64,000 nucleotides of DNA from CAVVYV01 sp963818205. Lineage in GTDB: Bacteria; Actinomycetota; Thermoleophilia; Solirubrobacterales; 70-9. A program made the translations under genes and the position numbers. The stretch is from positions 1 to 64,000 of the forward strand of contig CAWFRG010000014.1 in NCBI GenBank assembly GCA_963818205.1, in the 5' to 3' direction. Under the pieces are notes generated by a model. It did no database searches, had not been told where the DNA came from, and saw nothing but the letters and a program-made list of their open reading frames with translations. Shown here in pieces: positions 1 through 7,981 of this stretch; the first letter of the stretch is position 1; each line of letters starts with the position of its first letter.

Positions 1-18
1 CCGGACTCGCGGCGAGGG

Positions 19-60
19 ATCATAATCCGCGTGTCGGGGGTTCGAGTCCCTCCTCCGGCA
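19..60 (+). tRNA. tRNA-Met(CAT)-like 3' half (anticodon loop to discriminator base)
   Basis: The anticodon loop ATCATAA, a 3' anticodon strand TCCGC, a five-base variable loop, a T-arm GGGGG/TTCGAGT/CCCTC and the acceptor 3' strand CTCCGGC plus A are all recognisable. The matching 5' anticodon strand (GCGGA expected) is not there: GCGG is followed by CGAGGG before the loop. No D-arm resembling GCTCAG...GAGC lies in positions 1-18. The gene may start before the window, but what is visible looks like a 3' fragment, as left by tRNA-targeting integration. A 39/42 identical copy lies at 18390-18431. Confidence 0.5.
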
Positions 61-99
61 TGAAGTTCCTGCACATCGGCACTTTCCGAACGCGTGAAG

Positions 100-186
100 C
101 ACGCGGATTCCTGTTCCGCGTCAGAGTCCGCGTGTTGAGAACGGCCAAAGCCGTGCGTGGCAAGCGGTCCGTGAACACGCGGATTC
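100..186. repeat. Small inverted and direct repeats related to the tRNA fragment
   Basis: CACGCGGATTC occurs at 100-110 and again at 176-186. Both are inverted copies of AATCCGCGTG in the adjacent tRNA fragment (24-33). A further TCCGCGTG lies at 127-134 and can pair with 100-110 as a hairpin. The segment between the tRNA fragment and the pyrophosphatase gene is otherwise without a recognisable gene. Confidence 0.5.
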
Positions 187-287
187 TTGACGCACCGACG
201 CACGGCGAAGCCTGCCGCGCCCCAGCCAACCCGGCCGTTGCGCAGTCGCCAGCCCCCGGGAGCAAAACCCGCCAAGATGCTTGCGCG

Positions 288-785
288 ATGAGTGACCGCC
301 TGCTCTGCGTGATCGAGATCCCGAAGGGGAGCCGCAACAAGTACGAGCTCGATCACGAGACGGGTGCGATCAAGCTCGACCGCCTCCTGTTCTCCTCCGT
401 GCACTATCCGACGGACTATGGGTTCTTTCCCAACACCTGGGCGGAGGACGATGACCCGCTGGACGCCATGGTCTGCGTCTCGGAACCGACGTTCCCCGGT
501 TGCCAGATCGAGGTCAAGCCGATCGCCCTGCTTCGCATGCGCGACGAGAAGGGCATCGACGACAAGGTCCTCTGCGTGCCCCGCACCGATCCCGGCTGGA
601 ACTCGCTCGAGGTCCTAGAGGACATTCCCGAAGGGCTCCGCGCCGAGATCGCCCACTTCTTCACGATCTACAAGAACCTCGAGCAGAAGGAGGTCGAAGT
701 CGATGGTTGGTACTCGCGCGAGGATGCACTCGCGGAGATCGAGGCGTCACGGGCTCGCTTCCGGGAGCGGCAGGCGCAGTACTAG
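288..785 (+). CDS. ppa: Inorganic pyrophosphatase (soluble, family I)
   Basis: 165-residue protein that hydrolyses cytoplasmic pyrophosphate to phosphate, pulling biosynthetic reactions forward. The N-terminal EIPKGSRNKYE and the family signature DDDPLDAMV with its metal-binding aspartates are intact, and the length is normal for a bacterial family I enzyme. ATG at 288 is chosen because homology starts there (MSDRLLCVIEIPKG). The frame stays open upstream to position 60 but that part is repeat-rich and unlike the family. A membrane H+-pyrophosphatase is also encoded in this window (39435-41518), so the organism has both disposal routes. Confidence 0.95.
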   Translation: MSDRLLCVIEIPKGSRNKYELDHETGAIKLDRLLFSSVHYPTDYGFFPNTWAEDDDPLDAMVCVSEPTFPGCQIEVKPIALLRMRDEKGIDDKVLCVPRTDPGWNSLEVLEDIPEGLRAEIAHFFTIYKNLEQKEVEVDGWYSREDALAEIEASRARFRERQAQY

Positions 786-896
786 TCGAATCCGTCGCGC
801 TTCGGCCGCTAGCCCCCGCGAGTTCGGTAGACACACGCCGCGCTGATCTGCCCCATCGAGATAGACGGCGCCACTATTTGAAGCCCTACTAAGAGG

Positions 897-958
897 TGAG
901 CGACCGGACTCGAACCGGCGACCGCCTGGACCACAACCAGGGAAGGGGCGTCCGCTCA
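897..958 (-). tRNA. tRNA-His(GTG)-like sequence with a missing or shortened D-arm
   Basis: Read on the minus strand: a perfect anticodon arm CCTGG/TTGTGGT/CCAGG with anticodon GTG (complement at 932-934), variable loop CGGTC, T-arm GCCGG/TTCGAGT/CCGGT, and acceptor 3' strand CGCTCA, which pairs with TGAGCG at 953-958. Only 11 bases separate acceptor and anticodon stems, where a tRNA needs about 18, and no D-arm is visible. This is either a truncated tRNA-His (3' fragment with a chance acceptor match) or a damaged gene. No other tRNA-His is visible here. Confidence 0.5.
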
Positions 959-1203
959 GGCCAGGGCACCGCCCGGCGACTCGTCGACGGCAGAGGTTTC
1001 CTCAAGCTCGGGGCCCCGTCTTGCCGTAAGCCCTCAGGGCGCTCGTTGTGATGCGCCAGAGTTGTTGTGTCGTTGCCTTCGATAAGACCCAGCTGCCGGG
1101 AGGCCGTAATCGAGCGGTCCAGTCCGGCTGAGCGACGGCGTGCGGGAACAGCCGCGAGGTGGGACCATCTAGCGAAGCCACGAGCTACCGGAGGTGGTCG
1201 AAC
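959..1203. other. Gene-free stretch upstream of the small protein
   Basis: Together with 786-896 this makes about 400 bases with no supportable protein gene apart from the tRNA-His-like sequence. The open frames here lack homology and run through the tRNA-like element. I see no riboswitch, clear promoter or repeat. The last 15 bases carry the ribosome-binding site of the next gene. Confidence 0.4.
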
Positions 1204-1389
1204 ATGTGTTATGAGCGGTGGAAGCACCGGGAGCGGCGGCGCGAGGAGCGCTTCGACGAGGAGGTCCGGTATTTGATCGACGAGGAGCGCCCCCGCCGAG
1301 AGCCGCCGGCGCCGGTGTTGGAGCACAAGCGGGGCGAGGAGCCGAGGGATCCCGAGCGGGTCCGCGTCGAGGCGGGCACGCGCACTTAG
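1204..1389 (+). CDS. Small charged protein, unknown function
   Basis: 61-residue protein beginning MCYERW and rich in Arg and Glu (segments such as RERRREERFDEEVRYL). It has no signal peptide or membrane segment. ATG 1204 is preceded by a strong GGAGGT ribosome-binding site (GGAGGTGGTCGAAC), the main support for its being real. From memory, similar short MCYE/MCYD-starting proteins occur in actinobacteria without a known role. It is followed by 187 bases without a gene before the sigma-factor fusion. Confidence 0.6.
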   Translation: MCYERWKHRERRREERFDEEVRYLIDEERPRREPPAPVLEHKRGEEPRDPERVRVEAGTRT

Positions 1390-1576
1390 CTCGGAAGTAG
1401 TCGGCGAGCGCGGCGGGCCCCCGCCGCGCTCGCTGGTGCGTGCGGGGTGAGCGGTCTAAATGGACGCGGCGCCGGGGGCGATGCAACGACGAGGCGCTGA
1501 ACGAGCATCGCTCTGCGGGCGAACAACGATGCCTTCTGTGTCCGCTTTCGGGCCCGCTGTGCGTTCATATAGGTAG

Positions 1577-2734
1577 ATGACCGCCGAGGCCCTTTTCGAT
1601 CGCCACGCAGGCAACATCACCCGCCGGCTACAGCGCATGGTCGGCTCGCGCGAGGTCGCCGAGGAGCTGACCCAGGAGACGTTCCTGCGCCTCTGGCGCC
1701 AGGCGCCGTCCGGGCTCTCGGCGGAGCAAGGCGCGGCGTGGCTGTACCGCACGGCCGGCAACCTTGCCGTCGATGAGCTGCGCCGGCGCCGTCTTCGCGA
1801 CTCCGAGGTGCTCCGGGACTCCGAGATCGCGGCGCTCGCCGGCGACGAGGACGAGGGCCTGGCGGTGCGCGAGGCGCTTGCCAGGCTCACCCCCCACCAG
1901 CGCCTGCTCGTCCTGTTGCGGTTCCAGGCCGGCCTCTCCCACCGGGAGATTGGGGACCTGCTCGAGATCTCGGCGGAGGCGGCGCGCAAGCGCGTCGCCC
2001 GCGCCCGCCGCGCCTTCGCCGCCGCCTACCGCGGGACGCCGCGGGCGGCCCCGCTGATCCTCCTCGAGACCCGCGATGATCCGGCGCCGTACCGCGCTTG
2101 GCTGGAGCGAGCCGGCGCCGAGGTGCGCATCGTCCGACCCGGAGCGATCGAGCCCCAGGTGGCGCTGGCGGACGGCTTCGTCCTCGGAGGCAGCGTGATC
2201 GACGTCCACCCCTCTCTCTACCGGGAGCGGCCGCGGGTGCGCCTCAAGACGCCGGACCTGTCCAGGGACGTGCGCGAGCTTCGGACCATGCGCGCGGCGC
2301 TCGAGGCCGGGCTCCCCATGGTCGGCGTGTGCAGGGGCCATCAGCTGCTCAACATCGCGCTTGGCGGCAGCCTCTACCAGGACATCGGCGAGGACGGGGC
2401 GACCCCCATGCCCCACTGGCGAACCCAGCACCGGATCGCGACCAGGCCCGACACTCCCCTGCGGCGGATCCTCGGTCGCAGCGCCACTGTCTCCAGCGAG
2501 CACCACCAGGCGGTGCGGGAGATCGGCCGCGGGTTGCGCGCCACCTCCCTCTCCGACGACTCGCTCGTCGAGTCGGTCGAGCTGCCCGGTGAGCGGCTGG
2601 TGCTGGGCCTGCAGTGGCACCCGGAGCATCCGGAATCCGGCGTCGACGGCGACCGGATCGCCGAGGCGTTGACCGGCGCGGCCGCCGGCCGCGCCGGGGA
2701 GACCGGGACCGACGCTGCGGAGGGACGCTCGTGA
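1577..2734 (+). CDS. ECF RNA polymerase sigma factor fused to a class I glutamine amidotransferase (PuuD/C26-like)
   Basis: 385 residues in one uninterrupted frame. Residues about 5-75 match sigma-70 region 2 (EELTQETFLRLWRQ) and about 100-150 region 4 (LTPHQRLLVLLRF, then HREIGDLLEISAEAARKRV as the helix-turn-helix). From about residue 158 a peptidase C26/GATase1 domain follows with nucleophile elbow VGVCRGHQLLNIALGG (Cys252), HHQAV, and LQWHPE (His348, Glu350), so the hydrolase triad is complete. The linker is only a few residues and no internal start lies at the junction. Family knowledge: C26 enzymes hydrolyse gamma-glutamyl compounds, PuuD acting in putrescine breakdown. The fused domain might sense or process such a compound to control the sigma factor; this is inference. 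GTGA overlap couples it to the next gene, and no anti-sigma gene adjoins it. Confidence 0.85.
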   Translation: MTAEALFDRHAGNITRRLQRMVGSREVAEELTQETFLRLWRQAPSGLSAEQGAAWLYRTAGNLAVDELRRRRLRDSEVLRDSEIAALAGDEDEGLAVREALARLTPHQRLLVLLRFQAGLSHREIGDLLEISAEAARKRVARARRAFAAAYRGTPRAAPLILLETRDDPAPYRAWLERAGAEVRIVRPGAIEPQVALADGFVLGGSVIDVHPSLYRERPRVRLKTPDLSRDVRELRTMRAALEAGLPMVGVCRGHQLLNIALGGSLYQDIGEDGATPMPHWRTQHRIATRPDTPLRRILGRSATVSSEHHQAVREIGRGLRATSLSDDSLVESVELPGERLVLGLQWHPEHPESGVDGDRIAEALTGAAAGRAGETGTDAAEGRS

Positions 2735-3069
2735 ACGAGGGCGCGCACGTGATCCTGAGGCTGGCCGCGGAGTGCGATCGGCGTGCGCTGCGCCGACTGG
2801 CAGAGCTCGACAGCGCCCACCCGCCGGCGGGCACGGTCCTCGTCGCCGAGGTCGATGGTGAGCTGCTCGCGGCCTACTCGGTGCAGGGGCACCGAGCGAT
2901 CGCCAACCCGTTTCGGCCCACGGCCGAGCTGGTCGCGCTGCTGGAGGTGCGCGCCACCCAGCTCACCGATCACGCCGGCGCACCGCGGCTCGGCGGCGGG
3001 CTGCGCCTCAGGCGCCGGCGGCGCTCCGCATCAACGCCCTCGCCGCGGCCCGGCCGCGCGGTCGCCTAG
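2731..3069 (+). CDS. Mini-GNAT-like protein, paralogue A
   Basis: 112 residues, GTG start overlapping the sigma fusion stop (GTGA), so likely co-translated with it. The first 75 residues show the pattern RLA...D..AL.RLAELDS...P.G..LVAEVDGEL.AA and IANPFRPTAELVALL. This resembles the first half of a GNAT acetyltransferase without the acetyl-CoA loop. Two paralogues lie at 4996-5346 and 17869-18246. The C-terminal 40 residues are Arg- and Pro-rich and poorly conserved. Function is unknown; acetyltransferase activity is doubtful because the catalytic half is missing. Confidence 0.65.
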   Translation: MNEGAHVILRLAAECDRRALRRLAELDSAHPPAGTVLVAEVDGELLAAYSVQGHRAIANPFRPTAELVALLEVRATQLTDHAGAPRLGGGLRLRRRRRSASTPSPRPGRAVA

Positions 3070-4010
3070 CCATATCTCGTCTCGCCCCGGGCCGGCTCGC
3101 TGACCGGCATCGCGGGCGGCCCCTCCTCGGCGTCGACCCGCGGTCGCCCCGGCAGCCGCCCCTCGGCGGCGAGCCAGGAGCCGGAGAGGATCAGCGCCAG
3201 CCCCGCCAGGGTGGCGGCGGTCACCTGCTCGGAGAGGAAGACAGCGCCGTAGACGACCGCGAAGCCCGGGGCGATGTAGGTGACGAGCCAGGTCCGAGCG
3301 GGGCCGACCGAGGCGATCAGCCCGAAGAGGATGACGAAGGCGATTCCGGTGCCGAGCACGCCGAGCACCGCCACCGCAGCCGCCGGACCGAGGCCCGGCG
3401 CCGCCTCGGGTGCGGTGAGCGCGGCCGGCGGGAGAAGGAGGATGGTGGCGGCGACCATCACCGCGGCCGACAACCCCAGCGGCGCCACTCCGGCGAGGCG
3501 GTGCTTGACGAGTAAGGCGCCGACCGCATAGCCGAGGCTCGCGAGCACCACCGCCAGCCCTCCCAGCAGCGCCGAGCCGGAGCCGCCGAGGTCGACACCG
3601 AGCAGGAGCGCCACGCCGGCGAAGCCGACCAGCACCCCGCCCAGCCGGAGGCCCTCAGAGCGCTCCTCATGGTCGACCCAGATCGCGAGCAGGGCGGTGA
3701 ACAGCGGCGCCGAGGCGACCAGGATGCCGGCGAGCGATGAGGAGATCTCCACCTCCCCCGCCGAGATCAGCACGAACGGTCCCGCCACCTGAACTGCGCC
3801 TACCAGCACCAGCCACCCCGCCTTCGAGCGAATCCCGCCGAGCGCGCCCTGGGATGCGGCCACGGGCAGGAGCACCAGCGCGGCCAAGGCAATCCGGACC
3901 CAGGCGACCATCGAGGGCGAAAGGTCGCGCAGCCCGATCTTGATGAACAGATAAGAGGCGCCCCAGATCGCGCCGAGGATCAGCAACAGCGACCACGAGC
4001 GACGGTCCAT
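3066..4010 (-). CDS. EamA/DMT-family transporter
   Basis: 314-residue inner-membrane protein with about ten hydrophobic helices arranged as two EamA repeats (N-terminal LILGAIWGASYLFIKIGL; second repeat from about residue 150). This family exports amino acids, metabolites or drugs; the substrate cannot be told. The gene follows the LysR regulator by 16 bases on the same strand, so the regulator probably controls its own operon including this exporter. The stop overlaps the end of the convergent mini-GNAT gene by four bases. Confidence 0.85.
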   Translation of the reverse strand: MDRRSWSLLLILGAIWGASYLFIKIGLRDLSPSMVAWVRIALAALVLLPVAASQGALGGIRSKAGWLVLVGAVQVAGPFVLISAGEVEISSSLAGILVASAPLFTALLAIWVDHEERSEGLRLGGVLVGFAGVALLLGVDLGGSGSALLGGLAVVLASLGYAVGALLVKHRLAGVAPLGLSAAVMVAATILLLPPAALTAPEAAPGLGPAAAVAVLGVLGTGIAFVILFGLIASVGPARTWLVTYIAPGFAVVYGAVFLSEQVTAATLAGLALILSGSWLAAEGRLPGRPRVDAEEGPPAMPVSEPARGETRYG

Positions 4011-4026
4011 CGCCCTATGTTGGCGG

Positions 4027-4914
4027 TTAGGGCTTGTCGGCCTTGGCCGAGGCGAGCACGAAGTCGATGAAAGCGCGGGCGGCCGGGGTCTGGTGGCGCC
4101 GCTTCAGCCAGATCAGGGTCGCCGGCAGCCGCACCGCCGGGCGCAGGCCGCGCACGTCGATCGGGGGCCCCTCGCGGTGCGTGAGCGATGCCGGGAGCAC
4201 CGCCGCCCCAAACCCGGTCGAGACCAGGCAGCGCAGGAAGAACGGGTCGCCGCTCTCCAGGGAGATCCGGAGTGGCTGGCCGGCACGGGCGAAGAAATCG
4301 TCCAGCGCCCGCTTGATCGCCGAGCCGGAGCGTGGGGTGATCAGCGAGTGGCGGCCCAGCTCGGCAGCGCCGATCCGGTCCCGATCGGGCCCGGCTCCCG
4401 CCGGGAAGGCCGCGACGACCTCCTCCTCGCTGAGGGTCTCCACCTCGAACTCGGGGGGAGGGTCCTCCGCGAGCAGCGAGAAGGCGGCATCCACCCGGTC
4501 CGCTTCCAGGTAGCCACGCATGTCGCCGGCCGTGCCTTCATAGAGGTCGACCTCGATCCCCGGAAAGGCCTCGCTGAAGCGAACCAGCAGCCGCGGCACG
4601 TCGAGGTCGCCCGCCGGCAGGGTCGCTCCCACTGAGACGCGGCCGCGAACGAGACCGCGCAGCTCGTCGACCTCGTCGCGGACACCATCGACCTCGGCGA
4701 GGATGCCGCGGGCGCGTTCGGCAACAGCCTCGCCCGCCTCGGTCACGGTCACAGTGCGGCTTGTGCGCTCGAACAGTTCGACGCCGAGCTCCCCCTCGAG
4801 CCGGCGGATCTGGTGGGAGAGCGCCGACTGGGCGACGTGCAGCTCCTCGGCCGCCCGGGTGAAGTGGCGGTGGCGCGCGACCGCCTCGGCGTATCTCAGC
4901 TGGCGCAGCTCCAC
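4027..4914 (-). CDS. LysR-family transcriptional regulator
   Basis: About 295 residues. The N-terminal winged helix-turn-helix (VELRQLRYAEAVARHRHFT, AAEELHVAQSALSHQIRRLE) is followed by a LysR substrate-binding fold. The GTG at 4914 is preferred because homology begins with VELRQLRYA; an in-frame ATG 21 bases further upstream would add a non-conserved extension. It lies directly upstream of the DMT exporter and divergent from mini-GNAT paralogue B, with about 80 bases between starts for shared control. The inducer is unknown. Confidence 0.85.
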   Translation of the reverse strand: MELRQLRYAEAVARHRHFTRAAEELHVAQSALSHQIRRLEGELGVELFERTSRTVTVTEAGEAVAERARGILAEVDGVRDEVDELRGLVRGRVSVGATLPAGDLDVPRLLVRFSEAFPGIEVDLYEGTAGDMRGYLEADRVDAAFSLLAEDPPPEFEVETLSEEEVVAAFPAGAGPDRDRIGAAELGRHSLITPRSGSAIKRALDDFFARAGQPLRISLESGDPFFLRCLVSTGFGAAVLPASLTHREGPPIDVRGLRPAVRLPATLIWLKRRHQTPAARAFIDFVLASAKADKP

Positions 4915-4995
4915 GAAACAGCAATCGTAAATCACGATCGATTCCGTGACAACAACATCTTGCGCAGATCGCTAATCGGGGCCATACTCGCGGTC

Positions 4996-5346
4996 ATGGC
5001 GCTTTGGGATCGAGACCGGCATCCGGAGGTCGATGCCCATCGAATCGCCGCCTGGCAGAGTCCGGTTACCGTGCGCCTAGCGTCCCCAGGCGACGACGAG
5101 GCACTGGAGCGGCTCGCCGGGCTCGACTCCCGGCCGCTTCCCCCGGGACCGCATCTGGTCGCCGAGCGCAACGGGCGAATCGACGCGGTGCTCTCGCTCT
5201 CCACCGACGAGTCGGTCGCCGATCCCTTCCGTCGCAACGCGGAGCTCTGCGAGCTGCTGCGCTGTCACGCGGGCGGCCTCGGCACGGTACCCAGGCCGTC
5301 ACCGTCACCCCAGCTCCAACCGCGCCCCCTGCCGGTGGCGACGTGA
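4996..5346 (+). CDS. Mini-GNAT-like protein, paralogue B
   Basis: 116 residues starting MALWDRDRHPEVD. The central part repeats the paralogue pattern: VRLA...D..ALERLAGLDS, LVAERNGRIDAV, VADPFRRNAEL. As in the other copies, only the first half of a GNAT fold is present and the C-terminus is Pro-rich. It is divergent from the LysR gene and ends in a GTGA overlap with a full GNAT acetyltransferase, so the two are probably made together. Function unknown. Confidence 0.65.
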   Translation: MALWDRDRHPEVDAHRIAAWQSPVTVRLASPGDDEALERLAGLDSRPLPPGPHLVAERNGRIDAVLSLSTDESVADPFRRNAELCELLRCHAGGLGTVPRPSPSPQLQPRPLPVAT

Positions 5347-5864
5347 GCCGCGATCCGAGCATCCGCCGCGAGCTTCGCCCCGGCGACCTGGGCATGATCG
5401 TCGCGCACCACGGCCGCGTCTACGGTGAGGAGTACGGCGTCGACCCGACCTTCGAGGGGCACGTCGCCTCGACCGTCGCTCGCGCGGCCGCTCGCGGCTT
5501 TCCCAGCTGGCGCGAGGCGATCTGCCTGGTGGAGCTGGACGGCGAGCACGCCGGCAGCCTCGCGCTCACCGACGAGGGCAACGGGGAGGCGGCGATTCGA
5601 TGGTTCGTGCTCAGCCCGGAGGTGCGGGGCCGGGGGCTGGGCCGCCGGCTGCTTCGCGAGATGCTGGCCAGCGCGGTCGATGTCGGCTATACGCGGATCT
5701 CGCTCGAGACCTTCAGCGAGCTCGAGGCGGCCGCTCACCTGTACCGCGACCACGGCTTCGAGCTGGTCTCGGCGGAGGCAGCGCCGCGCTGGGGCCGTGA
5801 GCGGATCACCTACCAGCGCTACGAGCTGGAGCTCGCCCCCACCCTGGCCAGGCTGAGCGCGTAA
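5343..5864 (+). CDS. GNAT-family N-acetyltransferase
   Basis: 173 residues with a complete GNAT fold. The acetyl-CoA pyrophosphate loop is VRGRGLGRRLLREM (R-x-x-G-x-G/A pattern) and the C-terminal strand region LYRDHGFELV is typical. GTG 5343 overlaps the preceding stop; homology starts at SRDPSIRRELRPGDL. The resemblance to MarR-associated GNATs is only general and the substrate is unknown. The pairing with an upstream half-GNAT is noteworthy. Confidence 0.8.
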   Translation: MSRDPSIRRELRPGDLGMIVAHHGRVYGEEYGVDPTFEGHVASTVARAAARGFPSWREAICLVELDGEHAGSLALTDEGNGEAAIRWFVLSPEVRGRGLGRRLLREMLASAVDVGYTRISLETFSELEAAAHLYRDHGFELVSAEAAPRWGRERITYQRYELELAPTLARLSA

Positions 5865-5953
5865 AAAAGGCCCTCGGGGGTCGGCCCACCGGTCAAGTAG
5901 GTGATCCGGGTGTGGCGCGCTTGTCGCCGCCGATGCGATAGTCATTCCCTGCG

Positions 5954-6964
5954 ATGGAGGCCGGTCAGATGACCGAGGGCGTGCCGCCCGCAATCCGCGA
6001 GCGGCTGATGGAACGGCTGAGGCGCCAGCCCTGGCTCGGCGCGGTCGCCGTGATCGTTGTCATCTTCCTGGCGCTGGTCGCCGGGGAGGGGCTCCACGAC
6101 GTCGCCCAGACCGGCCTCAACGGGCTCTCGCTCGGAGCGATCTACGCGCTTGGCGCCGTCGGCCTCACCCTCGTCTACGGGATCCTCAAGCTGGTCAACT
6201 TCGCCCACGGCGACTTCCTCACCTTCGGCGCCTACATGGCGTATCTGGTCAACGTCACCTGGGGCGCCCCGCTGGTCGTCGCCGTCTTCTGGGCGATGCT
6301 GATGACGGCGCTGCTGGGCATCTTCTTCGAGCGGGTGATCTGGGCCCCGATGCGCGCCAAGCACGCCGGCTTCCTGCAGCTGATCCTGATGTCGATCGGG
6401 CTCGCCTTCCTCCTGCGAGCGGTGATCCAGTGGTTCTGGAGCACCGAGGTCCGCATTCTCGACGTCAACACGACGGACACGGTCGACTTCCTCGGGGTGC
6501 GGATCGGTCAGACCGAGCTGATCGTGCTGGTCGTCGGCGTGTCGGTCCTCGTGGGCGCGGGGTTGATACTGCGCGTCACCCTGCTGGGCAAGCGGATGCG
6601 GGCGCTCTCCGATGACTTGGACCTGGCGGAGACCGCAGGCATCGACACCCGCAGGGTGATCCTCTACACGTGGGTGTTCGCGGGAGCGCTCGCGGGCCTC
6701 GCGGGTGTGCTCGCGGCTTCGATCACCAACCTACGGCCGGAGCTGGGATTCGAGCTGCTGCTGCCGATCTTCGCGGCGGTGATCCTCGGCGGCATCGGTG
6801 ACGCCTTCGGTGCGCTTGCGGCCGGCATGGTGCTGGGCGTGATGACCGAGTGGTCGACGCTGATCATCGACGCGCGCTGGAAGACCGCGGTCGGCTTCCT
6901 CGTGCTGGTCGTCGTGCTGGTGATCAGGCCGCAGGGCATCTTCGGGAGGGCGAAGGCGATATGA
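5954..6964 (+). CDS. livH: Branched-chain amino acid ABC transporter permease LivH
   Basis: 336-residue polytopic inner-membrane protein. The LivH hallmark LNGLSLGAIYALGAVGLTLVYG with NFAHGDFLTFGAY is present near residue 55, and IFAAVILGGIGDAFGALAAG near the C-terminus. It forms the translocation path with LivM and is powered by LivG and LivF, all downstream in overlapping order. The N-terminal 30 residues are a cytoplasmic extension before the first helix. First gene of the livHMGF operon; the stop overlaps livM as ATGA. Confidence 0.92.
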   Translation: MEAGQMTEGVPPAIRERLMERLRRQPWLGAVAVIVVIFLALVAGEGLHDVAQTGLNGLSLGAIYALGAVGLTLVYGILKLVNFAHGDFLTFGAYMAYLVNVTWGAPLVVAVFWAMLMTALLGIFFERVIWAPMRAKHAGFLQLILMSIGLAFLLRAVIQWFWSTEVRILDVNTTDTVDFLGVRIGQTELIVLVVGVSVLVGAGLILRVTLLGKRMRALSDDLDLAETAGIDTRRVILYTWVFAGALAGLAGVLAASITNLRPELGFELLLPIFAAVILGGIGDAFGALAAGMVLGVMTEWSTLIIDARWKTAVGFLVLVVVLVIRPQGIFGRAKAI

Positions 6965-7981
6965 GCCTCGATCCCGCCGCGCTGGCGCCACTCGCCGTCA
7001 CTTTCGAGTCCCTCACCGACCCTGCGTTCTGGATCAGCGTCGGCGTAATCGCGGGCACTTACGCGGTGGTCGCGCTCGGCCTTCAGCTCAACGTTGGCTA
7101 CACGGGAATCGTCAATTTCGGCCAGGCGGCGTTCATGGCGATCGGCGCCTACACGATGGCCATCCTCGTCCTCAAGGCGGGGTTCTCGTTCTGGCTCTCG
7201 CTCCCGATCGCGGTGCTGGCGGCGATGCTCTTCGGGGTGCTGGTCGGGTTGCCCTCACTGCGGCTGCGCGCCGACTACTTCGCGATCGCGACGATCGCCA
7301 TGGCCGAGGTGGTGCGCCTGTTCGCGCAGAACGCCCGCGGCCTCACCGGCGGCAACCTGGGGCTTTTCTGTGAGGAGGATGATCCGTCGAACTGCTATCC
7401 CGACGCCTGGCGAGACGTCTCGGAGTCGATCAACGACAACATCGTCTCCACCTTCTGGAGCGACCCCGAATCGCTCTTCCCATTGCTTCTGGTCATCTGG
7501 CTGACCGTCGGCATCGCGACGATCGCCCTCAGCTACTTCCAGGGCACACCCTGGGGGCGGGTGCTGCGGGCGATTCGCGAGGACGAGGATGCGGCGCAGG
7601 CGCTGGGCAAGAACACCCTCGCTCTACAAGCTCCAGTCGCTCGCGATCTCGGCGTGCCTGGGAGCGATCGCGGGCTTCTTCCTCGCCCTCAACCTGGCCA
7701 CGATCCACCCGACCGACTTCGAGCCGCTGGTGACCTTCTTCGCCTTCAGCGTGCTCATCCTCGGCGGCCTCGCCAACTACAGGGGAGTCGCCGTCGGCGC
7801 CATCCTGTTCTGGTTCGTGCTCGAGGGCACCCGGTTCATCGACTTGCCCGACCCGCCCTTCACCGAGACCAGGATCGCGGCGCTGAGGCTGGCAATCACA
7901 GGCCTGCTGCTGATCGGCTTGATGGCGTTCCGCCCGCAGGGCATGTTCGGGAAGCGACAGGAGATGGTTCTCGGTGAATGA
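6961..7981 (+). CDS. livM: Branched-chain amino acid ABC transporter permease LivM (one frameshift)
   Basis: The second membrane subunit of the Liv transporter. The first part contains LNVGYTGIVNFGQAAFMAIGAY and, after a large insertion with ...GRVLRAIREDEDAAQALGKNT, the reading frame breaks near 7622. The rest (YKLQSLAISACLGAIAGFF through RPQGMFGKRQ) continues in the next frame to TGA 7979-7981. One surplus base explains this, and conservation resumes immediately, so the gene is probably intact in the organism. Starts with ATG overlapping the livH stop and ends overlapping the livG GTG. Confidence 0.88.

Noticed and set aside
60..287. N-terminal extension of the pyrophosphatase
   Set aside because: The frame is open but repeat-derived and not homologous; the family starts at ATG 288.
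20..340. Minus-strand frame ending in EEGLEPPTRGL
   Set aside because: This peptide is a well-known artefact of translating the antisense of a tRNA T-arm. It lies over the tRNA-Met fragment and has no other homology.
889..1326. Minus-strand frame of 145 residues
   Set aside because: It ends in the tRNA-His-like sequence, is Arg/Pro-rich and opposes the better supported gene at 1204-1389.
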